Of a stretch of DNA of 64,000 bases, positions 1-6,609 are shown one piece after another; position 1 is the stretch's first letter; each line of letters starts with the position of its first letter. Where the stretch lies: contig NZ_JACJTR010000013.1 in assembly GCF_014698795.1 (NCBI RefSeq), forward strand, positions 1 to 64,000. Reading direction: 5' to 3'. Source of the DNA: Nostoc sp. FACHB-892. GTDB lineage: Bacteria; Cyanobacteriota; Cyanobacteriia; Cyanobacteriales; Nostocaceae. The notes under the pieces are model-generated. The model saw only the letters and a program-made list of their open reading frames with translations, ran no database searches and had not been told where the DNA came from. Position numbers and translations under genes: made by a program.

Positions 1-94
1 TTTATAGTAAAGCGTTTGCATTCAAATAGAATGCCTGCGTTAGAACAATATAGTTAGCTCTCATGAAATCGGATGCTAGCAACTCTTCTTACTT

Positions 95-205
95 TTATTC
101 GTTACCCCGACTTATTGAGCCGATACAATCACTGTATTGTTCTTGAAAGCCAAACAGACGCTGAACTTCTTCTAAAGATAAATTACGAGCGTTGAGAATT
201 GTCAT
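95..205 (-). pseudogene. 36-codon remnant of a cyanobacterial protein N-terminus
   Basis: A short reading frame starts with ATG at 205 and ends with TAA at 95. It begins MTILNARNLSLEEV and continues QRLFGFQ. This opening resembles the N-terminus of a cyanobacterial hypothetical family I remember (N-terminal 'ARSLSLEEV.RLL'), whose members are several hundred residues long, so this is probably a truncated leftover. No continuation is visible in the first 94 bases. Function unknown; the family link is from memory only. Confidence 0.3.
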
Positions 206-336
206 ATATTTTTGCTTGATTAAGGTGAAACTCAATCCAAGTTTCCTATATAAAACCTATCTTAATCTCTAGTTGACTGACCAACTTTAACGAAAAAAAC
301 TTGTCAGTTAATCAAATTTAACTTCTTGACTCTGTA

Positions 337-411
337 TTCTCTGTGCCTCTGTGGTTAAATAAAAAGCTTTTGAACCGCAGAGACGCGGAGGGCGCACAGA
401 GAAAAAGAGAT
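337..411. repeat. Palindromic intergenic repeat downstream of hisS
   Basis: The segment around CTCTGTGCCTCTGTGGTT is followed about 25 bases later by its imperfect inverse, AACCGCAGAGACGCGGAGG and GCACAGAG. It can fold into a long hairpin just past the hisS stop codon (435). Similar 'CTCTGCG' palindromes occur in this window at 35.4, 48.4, 56.8 and 59.8 kb. It may act as a terminator or be a non-autonomous repeat. Confidence 0.6.
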
Positions 412-434
412 TTTAAAGTCACCTTGAAAGTATA

Positions 435-1823
435 TTAGCCAAGTCTTCTTTTAACTTCGTCAGCCAAATCTACTAATAGCACCTCTACTTGCTCACCTGT
501 TTTCAAATCTTTGAGCGAAGATTTTTGCGCTGCTGCTTCTTCAGAACCAATAATTACACAAAATTGAATTCCTTGTTTGTCAGCTAGCTGAAATTGTTTA
601 CCCAAGGGGCGCTTATCAAAGTTAGTGATGACATTAATTCCAGCCTGACGCAGACGTTGCGAAACTTTTAAATAAGTTGGCATTAAATCTTCTTGCATAT
701 TCACTACCATCACCTGGGCTGGTGTAGCAGCTAAAGTACTAAGAATCCCAGCTTTTAACAACCGACTAATTAAGCGAGTTAAGCCGATAGAAATGCCTAC
801 ACCAGGCATTTTTTCACCCAAAAATACTCCGACTAATTCTTCATATCTACCGCCAGAACAGATACTACCTAAAGCTTCATGTCCTAATAAGGTTGTTTCG
901 TAAACTGTACCAGTATAGTAATCAAGTCCACGGGCAATGGATAAATCAATACAGAAACGATTTTCGCCAACTCCGAGATTACGTACACCTGCAATTACCG
1001 TTTCTAATTCGCTAATTCCCAGGCTTAATTGTTCGGTTTCTGGCAGGTTTTGGGCAAGATGCTTAAGCTTATCTAATACTTCATCAATGGAACCATAAAT
1101 TTTAATAAAATCAATAATTTTTTGAGTCTGTTCTCCTGAAACCCCCTCTTTTTCTAATTCTTGTTTTACTTTAGTTTCACCAATTTTTTCTAGATTATCA
1201 ACAATACCAATACACGATTTAATTTTATCTTCAGTAATTCCTACTGACTTAAAAAAACCTGTAAGAACTTTACGATTATTGATGCGAATCAGGAAATCAC
1301 CAATATTTATTGCTTCAAATATCTCAGTAATAATTGCAGGCATCTGAGCATCATAGAGCAAGCTGAGTTCACGACGAGCAACTACATCAATATCACATTG
1401 ACGAAACTGCCGAAAACGCCCATCTTTTGCTCGTTCACCACGAAAAACTACATCCATTTGGTAGCGGGCAAAAGGAAAGGTTAATTCATTCAGGTGACGG
1501 GCAATATACGCTGCTAAAGGAACTGTTTGGTCAAATTTTAAAGCCCTGGCTTCTGAACCAGTTTCGCCTGATTTATCTCTCTCGGCTTGGCGATTTGGTG
1601 GCAAAATGGGATCAATACCATAGATGATATTGTCGCCTTGATTTCCTTTAGCTTGCAAGACTTCTAAACGTTCTACAGCAGGTGTTTCGATGGGCGTAAA
1701 TCCATAGCTTTCAAAAACTCTACGGATGATATCTAACAAATATAATTCTAGACGCTTTTCACTAGGCAGAAATTCTGGGAAACCACTAGGAGTAGAAAAG
1801 TTTATTTTGTCACCTTTTGCCAT
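435..1823 (-). CDS. hisS: Histidyl-tRNA synthetase
   Basis: Class II aminoacyl-tRNA synthetase charging tRNA-His in the cytoplasm. The 462-residue product opens with a motif-1 region (FLPSEKRLELYLLDIIRRVFESYGF). Motif 2 is seen around FRGERAKDGRFRQFRQCDID, the histidine-specific signature as GLDYYTG, and motif 3 as GVGISIGLTRL. An anticodon-binding domain fills roughly the last 95 residues (QVMVVNMQEDL onward). Length fits the longer cyanobacterial HisS type, which has an insert after the first motif. It stands alone on the minus strand; the upstream gene ends 125 bp away, with a repeat in between. Confidence 0.97.
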   Translation of the reverse strand: MAKGDKINFSTPSGFPEFLPSEKRLELYLLDIIRRVFESYGFTPIETPAVERLEVLQAKGNQGDNIIYGIDPILPPNRQAERDKSGETGSEARALKFDQTVPLAAYIARHLNELTFPFARYQMDVVFRGERAKDGRFRQFRQCDIDVVARRELSLLYDAQMPAIITEIFEAINIGDFLIRINNRKVLTGFFKSVGITEDKIKSCIGIVDNLEKIGETKVKQELEKEGVSGEQTQKIIDFIKIYGSIDEVLDKLKHLAQNLPETEQLSLGISELETVIAGVRNLGVGENRFCIDLSIARGLDYYTGTVYETTLLGHEALGSICSGGRYEELVGVFLGEKMPGVGISIGLTRLISRLLKAGILSTLAATPAQVMVVNMQEDLMPTYLKVSQRLRQAGINVITNFDKRPLGKQFQLADKQGIQFCVIIGSEEAAAQKSSLKDLKTGEQVEVLLVDLADEVKRRLG

Positions 1824-1865
1824 GCGTGTACCTTACTAAGTTGAAATTTGAGATGAAAGCCTAAC

Positions 1866-1915
1866 GACTGGAAGTCGTGGCTACATAAACAAAGTCCGCG
1901 CAGGCGGACTGGAGA
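1866..1915. repeat. Intergenic repeat with AGTCCGC palindrome
   Basis: Contains GACTGGAAGTCGTGGCTAC followed by the hairpin AGTCCGCGCAGGCGGACT. A related string (GACTCAGAGTCGCGGCTATAC) lies near 40950. The same type of GAAGTCGCGGCTACA element is, from memory, frequent between Nostoc genes. It lies between hisS and the DUF3598-like gene and could serve as terminator for the latter. Confidence 0.6.
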
Positions 1916-1948
1916 ATGATGATTGATGATCTTTGAGAACAGAAATTA

Positions 1949-2395
1949 CTATCTTACCCGTTCTTCTTGAATTAGGGTGCGTTGAAAAATTTTGTTGTTC
2001 TTAAACCAATGCCAAGTGCGGGCACGATTGTTATTGTCAGGACTAATGTAAATCATTTCGTATAAACTCATTTCTGGGTTTGTTTTATAACTAAACCACA
2101 AAATCACAATTGAATCATCGGCTTCCCAAGCTTTACCTTGGATGCGATCAGTGTCAAACCAGAGTTTATTATCTTTATAGCTTCCTGGAAATTCATGCTC
2201 TTCTTGTTTACCATTAGACCATTTGTAGCGATTGATTTGATAGTAGGGATGAGGGCCATTTTCTGGAAATTGACAAGTTAAATGAGACTCATGAATATCG
2301 AGGATTTTTCCTGTTGTATCAATTAATGTATAAGTTCCTACCCAATCTCCTTCATGACGGACAAGGACGGGCATTTCTTCTCGAATATTTGACAT
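1949..2395 (-). CDS. DUF3598-like (lipocalin-type) hypothetical protein
   Basis: 148-residue soluble protein beginning MSNIREEMPVLVRHEGDWVGTYTLID. The opening 'W.G.YT..D..G' followed by alternating hydrophobic beta strands and a 'QINRY.WSNGK..E' segment resembles the cyanobacterial DUF3598 family, predicted to form a lipocalin-like barrel. No signal peptide, membrane segment or catalytic motif is visible. It lies 14 bp beyond the aroA remnant on the same strand. Function unknown; the DUF assignment rests on overall look rather than alignment. Confidence 0.6.
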   Translation of the reverse strand: MSNIREEMPVLVRHEGDWVGTYTLIDTTGKILDIHESHLTCQFPENGPHPYYQINRYKWSNGKQEEHEFPGSYKDNKLWFDTDRIQGKAWEADDSIVILWFSYKTNPEMSLYEMIYISPDNNNRARTWHWFKNNKIFQRTLIQEERVR

Positions 2396-2408
2396 TGCAA
2401 TTCACCTT

Positions 2409-2675
2409 TTATTGTTCTAACATTTGAAAAAATCTAGTATAGTAATCGGGAAAGGTTTTCGCTGTACAATTAGAGTCTTTTATTACAATGCCTGGAACCT
2501 TTAAGTTAGTGACAGCAAATGCCAGTCTTCACTAAATAAGGCATTTTCTAAAATCGAGTCACTTGGGGGCTGAGGCGGCGACGAGTAATGCCCGATTGGT
2601 AATACTTTTAGAAACAGGAATCTCTACCGTGGCATCTACTGGGCGATTCAGAGCAGGGATTGCAATGGTATCCAC
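2409..2675 (-). pseudogene. aroA: aroA (EPSP synthase) remnant with large internal deletion
   Basis: From a GTG at 2675, preceded by AGAGG, the frame reads VDTIAIPALNRPVDATVEIP then VSKSITNRALLVAA. This is the N-terminus of 3-phosphoshikimate 1-carboxyvinyltransferase (normally GSKS). After a frameshift it continues DSILENALFSED, then switches frame again to LAFAVTNLKVPGIVIKDSNC and TAKTFPDYYTRF, the end of the same enzyme, stopping at 2409. Only about 85 of roughly 430 residues remain, so about 1 kb was deleted. The normally conserved Gly of GSKS is Val. This copy cannot work in the shikimate pathway; a functional aroA must lie elsewhere. Confidence 0.85.
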
Positions 2676-2886
2676 TTTTAACCTCTGTGCAGGTAGTCAG
2701 CTACAACTTAATTATGTTCGCATATTATGAGTAGGGAGTGGGGAAGTTGTTAAAGATGGCTTTAATCATTGCTGGCATAACTTAACGCGATGCATAACGA
2801 ATTCCGTTTTTCTTCCAGGCGATCGCATTTATCGTTGGCTTCTAATGTTCCTGCTGAACAGCTGCCAGAGCCTTTGCAACACCGCT

Positions 2887-3238
2887 TCACCACGGGATAT
2901 ACTGGACTTGACCTTCTAGCTGTCCCTCCTGGCTGCACTCCGTAAGCAGAAGAATATCTTCAATGACCCGACTGATTAGCACATCTAGGCTAACTTCAAT
3001 AACTCCTGGCATTGTTTGCCCTTGCCTAACTCGATCGTACGCATAGCGAGTGATTGTATGAAACATCATGAGTAAGCAGAATACGCCCTTCTTGAGCTGC
3101 CCAGTCTAGGATAGTTGGATCATCTTTGTTTGATAGCCCAATATCTTGCACTCGAACGATGTCGATTTCCGGGCTACGGCGGAATAATCCTCTAACAACT
3201 GTATTATCGAAGTTTTCATCAGCAAGTAGTTTTAATAT
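2887..3238 (-). pseudogene. DUF5615 PIN-like toxin, frameshifted
   Basis: The first part reads LKLLADENFDNTVVRGLFRR, then IDIVRVQDIGLSNKDDP and GRILLTHDVS. After one extra T near 3062 the frame resumes as TITRYAYDRVRQGQTMPGVIEV to the stop at 2887. This is the DUF5615 (Mut7-C/PIN-fold) family, usually the toxin partner of a DUF433 protein. The DUF433 gene lies directly upstream and its stop overlaps the presumptive start. No ATG or GTG is present in frame; only ATA at 3238 fits. Frameshift plus poor start suggest an inactivated toxin, though a sequencing error could explain the single base. Confidence 0.8.
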
Positions 3239-3570
3239 GCTTCCTGCGTTGTTTTACGGGCAAGCAGACGATCGCGTAAGCCTTGTGGGTCAAACCTCGC
3301 TTGATTCATTGCCCGAATCTCTTGTGATTGCAGCCGTCGCTGTTGCAAATAAGCTTCTACTTCCGGCTGATGCTTGAGGTAGAAGGCGATTGTGGCATAA
3401 ACATCAGCCAGATTTAGCGATGGATAGCGATAAACAATTTCCTCTGCTGTAGCACCTTGCATAAAAACAGTAACCACTGTATCCAATGGGACGCGGGCTT
3501 TACCAACAAGAACCACGCCATCTTCATTCGTTTTTAGAGGAGCAGATTCAGCTACAATTACTAGTTTCAT
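3232..3570 (-). CDS. DUF433 domain protein (putative antitoxin)
   Basis: 112-residue protein starting MKLVIVAESAPLKTNEDGVVLVGKARVPLDTVV. The 'G..RV.LDTVV..F..GATAEEIV..YPSL.LADVYA.IAFYL' stretch (about residues 23-75) is the DUF433 winged-helix signature. The C-terminus is rich in Arg and Gln. DUF433 proteins are normally encoded immediately upstream of DUF5615 PIN-like proteins and are taken to be antitoxins; that order is kept here, but the downstream partner is frameshifted. The antitoxin frame is intact, as is common when a toxin decays first. Confidence 0.85.
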   Translation of the reverse strand: MKLVIVAESAPLKTNEDGVVLVGKARVPLDTVVTVFMQGATAEEIVYRYPSLNLADVYATIAFYLKHQPEVEAYLQQRRLQSQEIRAMNQARFDPQGLRDRLLARKTTQEAY

Positions 3571-3749
3571 AAGCGCTTCCAGTTCATTGCCTTGATGGCA
3601 GCAAACCTTCGTTAGGCTCAGAATATATAGATCGCTGTATCTCCCTTAGCTACTTGTTTAACTCACAGCACTTTCTAAATTTTATCTGCCCCTCATCCTA
3701 CAGCATTGAAACTTTATTTGGAGGGTTTGCGGGGGATCGATGATCGCAC

Positions 3750-3836
3750 TTAAGGTTGAAAGCGAAGGTGTTGGAGCGGTCTTATTTGGGCAATGGTTTC
3801 AAAGTCGCGATCGTTGTGAATCAAAAGCAAATTAGG
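3750..3836 (-). pseudogene. C-terminal remnant of a PIN-domain (VapC-like) toxin
   Basis: The minus strand reads PNLLLIHNDRDFETIAQIRP then LQHLRFQP and stop at 3750. The 'LLIHNDRDF..IA' string is the last conserved acidic motif of PIN ribonucleases of VapBC modules. A stop codon closes the frame immediately upstream, so only about 28 residues remain. The antitoxin-like gene at 3928-4170 on the same strand was probably its partner. Confidence 0.6.
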
Positions 3837-3927
3837 TTAAGGGTAATTTGCATAAAATGGGTATTAAGTTAAAGTAGACACGATTATTAATTATTGTCTT
3901 TACATTTTAACCCGATAGACGACCAAC

Positions 3928-4170
3928 TCACCTTGAATGAAAGGCTGTTAAGTCATTTTCAAGCCCTTCCCAAAGTTGAGCCACCGAGATAGTTTGCCCA
4001 GTCATGGCTTCGTGCCAAGCTAGCCGGAAATCTGCTAACACTTCTGCTTGAGATTTAGCGTCCAGAACTTCCTCTTCTGGAATTAGAATGATAACTTCTA
4101 TGCGGCTGTTTTTATCTGTTATGAGAGGATGATCTAAAGTTAGTTGTCCTTGCTTATTAATCGTTGCCAC
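3928..4170 (-). CDS. Small antitoxin-like protein
   Basis: 80-residue protein: MATINKQGQLTLDHPLIT followed by a hydrophobic strand (SRIEVIILIP) and an acidic, helical C-terminus containing DFRLAWHEAMTGQTISVAQLW. Short proteins with this layout are common in cyanobacteria as antitoxins of type II modules, often before a PIN or RelE toxin. Downstream only a PIN C-terminal remnant survives (3750-3836), so this seems an orphan. Role inferred from size, context and resemblance. Confidence 0.6.
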   Translation of the reverse strand: MATINKQGQLTLDHPLITDKNSRIEVIILIPEEEVLDAKSQAEVLADFRLAWHEAMTGQTISVAQLWEGLENDLTAFHSR

Positions 4171-4244
4171 GACTTTAATGCTACTCCAAGATATTAAGTA
4201 GTAATGGTTAGGTTAATGTCCAAGGCTTTTCCTAAACTCGACTT

Positions 4245-4499
4245 TCACGCTTTCGGCTCCAAAAGCACCGGAAACCCAGATGACCCCGCGGCCGTATCGA
4301 TCATATACTCATCTTCTTGCGGATTGAGCATTTTCACGCACATATCAATCGCATAGCGCGGCGTGAAATATTGCCCTTTATCTCCCTTACTGCTCTGGTT
4401 AATCAAATACTCAAAGGCTTCATTGATTACATCCAGATTGGAGTTAATCTTAATAGTTTGAAGGCAACTTCCTAATTCTAAAAACATGGGAAGTGCCAA
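4245..4499 (-). pseudogene. hsdM: Type I restriction methylase (HsdM) internal fragment
   Basis: 84 residues containing INEAFEYLINQSSKGDKGQY then FTPRYAIDMCVKMLNPQ and DTAAGSSGF. These are the region before motif I and the SAM-binding motif I (usually DPACGSGGF) of N6-adenine type I methylase subunits. A complete HsdM is about 500 residues; both ends are missing, no NPPF catalytic motif is present, and the last residues (LLEPKA) look like random read-through. It is a fragment of a lost restriction-modification system. Confidence 0.8.
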
Positions 4500-4539
4500 A
4501 TTGAAGCATTAATGCGATCGCATCTTCTCAAGAATGCGA

Positions 4540-4572
4540 TCCTGCGGCGGGCTACGCCTACGCAAAGCAATG
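4540..4572. repeat. GGGCTACGCCTACGC dispersed repeat
   Basis: Copy of the cyanobacterial GCGGCGGGCTACGCCTACGC repeat between the hsdM fragment and the next gene, following an ATGCGATCGC block. Related copies occur at about 5320, 5700, 6545, 9230, 15540, 37660-37712, 45205 and 63650. Confidence 0.65.
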
Positions 4573-4654
4573 AGCAGAATTCACTGTAGTATAGCAACGA
4601 AACTCACTGGAGGCAGATAACTCTATCCACTGCATTTAATTTGTTATGCTGCGC

Positions 4655-5035
4655 TCATTCATGCACTGGCGCTACTTCGCGTGATGCTAAGAAACCAAGG
4701 ACAATTGCTACCAAGATCAATGCTGGAACATCGCCGAACAGGTGTCCACGTTCCGCAGGGTTAATCACTGCGTGTACCGCCATGATCAGCCCGTGGACAA
4801 AACTCGACCAGACGGTGAACCAGATTAAACTGAGATGCACTTCTGGTTTTCGAGAAGCCCATAGTAAAAAGACACCGAGCGTCGCATAAACACCCACGAT
4901 CATCTGTTCGTATTCATATTGACCTGGTTGCCATGCCCAGCCCGATGGCCAGAGCTTCATCAACGGATAGACCAGGAGAAAAGCAATTCCAACAACAACA
5001 AGGGCGATTCGCAAGTACCGATGCTGCTCATCCAT
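4655..5035 (-). CDS. Four-helix membrane protein, DUF6632-like
   Basis: 126 residues with four hydrophobic segments: about 8-27 (LRIALVVVGIAFLLVYPLM), 45-60 (GVYATLGVFLLWAS), 68-90 (LSLIWFTVWSSFVHGLIMAV) and 100-118 (VPALILVAIVLGFLAS). The 'LRIAL...YPLM..WPSGW.W' opening and the central 'SFVHG..M..HA' match what I remember of the DUF6632 family of small inner-membrane proteins with no known function. It is intact but sits among remnants and repeats. Base composition is somewhat more GC-rich than its surroundings, so it may be acquired. Confidence 0.6.
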   Translation of the reverse strand: MDEQHRYLRIALVVVGIAFLLVYPLMKLWPSGWAWQPGQYEYEQMIVGVYATLGVFLLWASRKPEVHLSLIWFTVWSSFVHGLIMAVHAVINPAERGHLFGDVPALILVAIVLGFLASREVAPVHE

Positions 5036-5317
5036 TACTCCAACCTCATACTATTTTTCCAGAGTAGTTTTTACTAATGGAATGCCTATTTGTAATACCT
5101 ATTTGTAATACTATTCTCACTAGTGACACTTCAACTTAGGAGTGTTAGAAATCTTGATGTTCCTCTTGGTTTTAAAGTTGATCCAACACTGAATCGTCTG
5201 CCAAGCAATGGGCATCATTTACAGTAAATGATAGCTACTTATTGCTCTTTACGCGTCTGTGTAGAAGCCACTTTTAAGTCTGCGGTCGATTTTAACCGGG
5301 TGATGGTGGCTTTACAA

Positions 5318-5347
5318 ATACGTAGGCGTAGCCCAACCCAGGCATCG
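5318..5347. repeat. GTAGGCGTAGCCCAACCCAGGCATCGC repeat
   Basis: One copy of the dispersed Nostoc-type repeat in the roughly 780-bp stretch 5036-5816 that has no convincing gene. The same motif recurs at 5696-5728, on the other side of the 21-bp minisatellite. Confidence 0.6.
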
Positions 5348-5433
5348 CTTTTGCGTACCCTGCCTGTCATCTCATATTCCCATCTGTCTTTGCCATACTT
5401 TAACACCACACCACTGACCAAGTGAACCAACAG

Positions 5434-5597
5434 ACTTGTGTTCTGAACGAATGACCTTGTGTTCTGAACGAATGGACTTGTGTTCTGAACGAATGGACTT
5501 GTGTTCTGAACAAATGGACTTGTGTTCTGAACGAATGGACTTGTGTTCTGAACGAATGGACTTGTGTTCTGAACGAATGGACTTGTGTTCTGAACGA
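5434..5597. repeat. 21-bp minisatellite, eight copies
   Basis: Eight tandem copies of a 21-bp unit (ACTTGTGTTCTGAACGAATGG) start at 5434, 5454, 5476, 5497, 5518, 5539, 5560 and 5581. Most are identical; differences are a GAACAA variant in the copy at 5497 and a one-base loss and gain at the first two units. Each unit contains the palindrome GTTC-T-GAAC. On the minus strand the unit encodes RSEHKSI, because 21 is a multiple of 3, but the surrounding frame is made of repeat sequence and is probably not a gene. Confidence 0.9.
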
Positions 5598-5695
5598 AAA
5601 CTATGAAAGTTCTTCCAAGTGCTTTGGTTATGGTAGACGAAACTGTGGCAGAAGCGATCGCCCCTGGTAAAACAGATATTTTGAACAGATGAGAA

Positions 5696-5728
5696 TGCGT
5701 AGGCGTAGCCCGCCGCAGGCATCGCTTT
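5696..5728. repeat. GTAGGCGTAGCCCGCCGCAGGCATCGC repeat
   Basis: Second copy of the dispersed repeat close to the minisatellite. It is followed by AGACGCGATGAATCGCGTCT, a short perfect palindrome (AGACGCGATgaATCGCGTCT) near 5746-5765 that could form a hairpin before the Uma2 gene. Confidence 0.6.
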
Positions 5729-5816
5729 TTGATCGCCGCAATGTAGAGACGCGATGAATCGCGTCTTCTTTAATTAATAATAAATGCCACAATAATAGAA
5801 GCGACACAGAAGTATT

Positions 5817-6413
5817 ATGACTACAGCCCAACGATTGACGTTTGAGCAATACCTACAGATAGATGATGGGACGGAAAACCGTTATGAACTTGTTGATGGG
5901 AGGCTCATAGAATTGCCGCCAGAGTCAGAACCAAATACGTCCCTTGCAAATTACCTGTTTCTGCTATTAGTTAGTGCTGGAATGCCTTTTCGACGGGTAC
6001 AGCCTCATGCTTGCGAACTTCAAGTACCAGTCCTTGAGGCTGGCGATCCTGCGAATCGCTACCCTGATTTGGTGATCCTCCGGGAGGAACACTTAGAGCT
6101 GACCCGGACGCGGTTGACTATTACTTTTGACGTTCTTCCACCGCACTTGGTGGTTGAAGTGGTGTCTCCAGGTCAGAGCAATCGGGATAGAGACTATGTG
6201 CGGAAGCGGAAACAATACGCAGCACGCGGTGTTCTTGAATACTGGCTGATTGATCCAGAAGAACAGGCAATCACCATTCTACAATTGTCAGAAGGCAGTT
6301 ATTGTCAAGCTGGCAGGTTTACCGGGAGTACGCAGATTAAATCTCTGGAACTGGAGCGCTTGGGTATTCAGCTACAACTAACATCTGAACAAATTTTTGA
6401 TGTCGTTAAATAG
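5817..6413 (+). CDS. Uma2 family (DUF820) putative endonuclease
   Basis: 198-residue protein of the PD-(D/E)XK-fold Uma2 family, highly expanded in cyanobacteria. The usual opening LTFEQYLQIDDGTENRYELVDG is seen, then the core RYPDLVIL (catalytic Asp), VVEVVSPGQSNRDRDYVRKR (Glu and Lys) and YAARGVLEYWLIDP. Length and ends are normal and the frame is intact. Family members are often linked with mobile DNA, but the biological role is unknown. It stands alone between repeat-rich stretches. Confidence 0.9.
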   Translation: MTTAQRLTFEQYLQIDDGTENRYELVDGRLIELPPESEPNTSLANYLFLLLVSAGMPFRRVQPHACELQVPVLEAGDPANRYPDLVILREEHLELTRTRLTITFDVLPPHLVVEVVSPGQSNRDRDYVRKRKQYAARGVLEYWLIDPEEQAITILQLSEGSYCQAGRFTGSTQIKSLELERLGIQLQLTSEQIFDVVK

Positions 6414-6540
6414 TTTGGTGCGATTCATGCTTCTCGAAAATGCCACAATAATGGCAACCGATAGAAGTCCGACTCAGCCAACTCATCACTAATATCTCGT
6501 GCTTCCTGCTCTAAGCGTGACTGAGAATTCGATGCCTTAA

Positions 6541-6572
6541 CGCTACGCGAACGGCGGCAAGCTACGCCATTG
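6541..6572. repeat. GCTACGCGAACGGCGGCAAGCTACGCC repeat
   Basis: Palindrome-like repeat of the dispersed family in the 195-bp gap between the Uma2 gene and the 3' end of the aldehyde dehydrogenase gene. A short minus-strand frame crossing it is not considered coding. Confidence 0.5.
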
Positions 6573-6609
6573 GTTAAGCTAATAAGTTGCATAGTGATGA
6601 TGGCATTGG

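Noticed and set aside
3126..3377. + ORF of 83 codons
   Set aside because: Antisense to the DUF433/DUF5615 pair, whose homology is clear.
4641..4889. + strand ORF of 82 codons
   Set aside because: Antisense shadow of the four-helix membrane protein gene at 4655-5035.
5434..5597. Possible CRISPR array
   Set aside because: Units are contiguous 21-bp copies without unique spacers.
5603..5692. 30-codon + ORF after the minisatellite (MKVLPSALVMVDETVAEAIA...)
   Set aside because: Too short and without a recognised relative; could be a remnant but nothing supports a gene.
5372..5722. 116-codon minus-strand ORF with RSEHKSI repeats
   Set aside because: It consists of the 21-bp minisatellite plus two copies of the dispersed GGCGTAGCCC repeat; it stays open because the unit is a multiple of three. 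No ribosome site or family.
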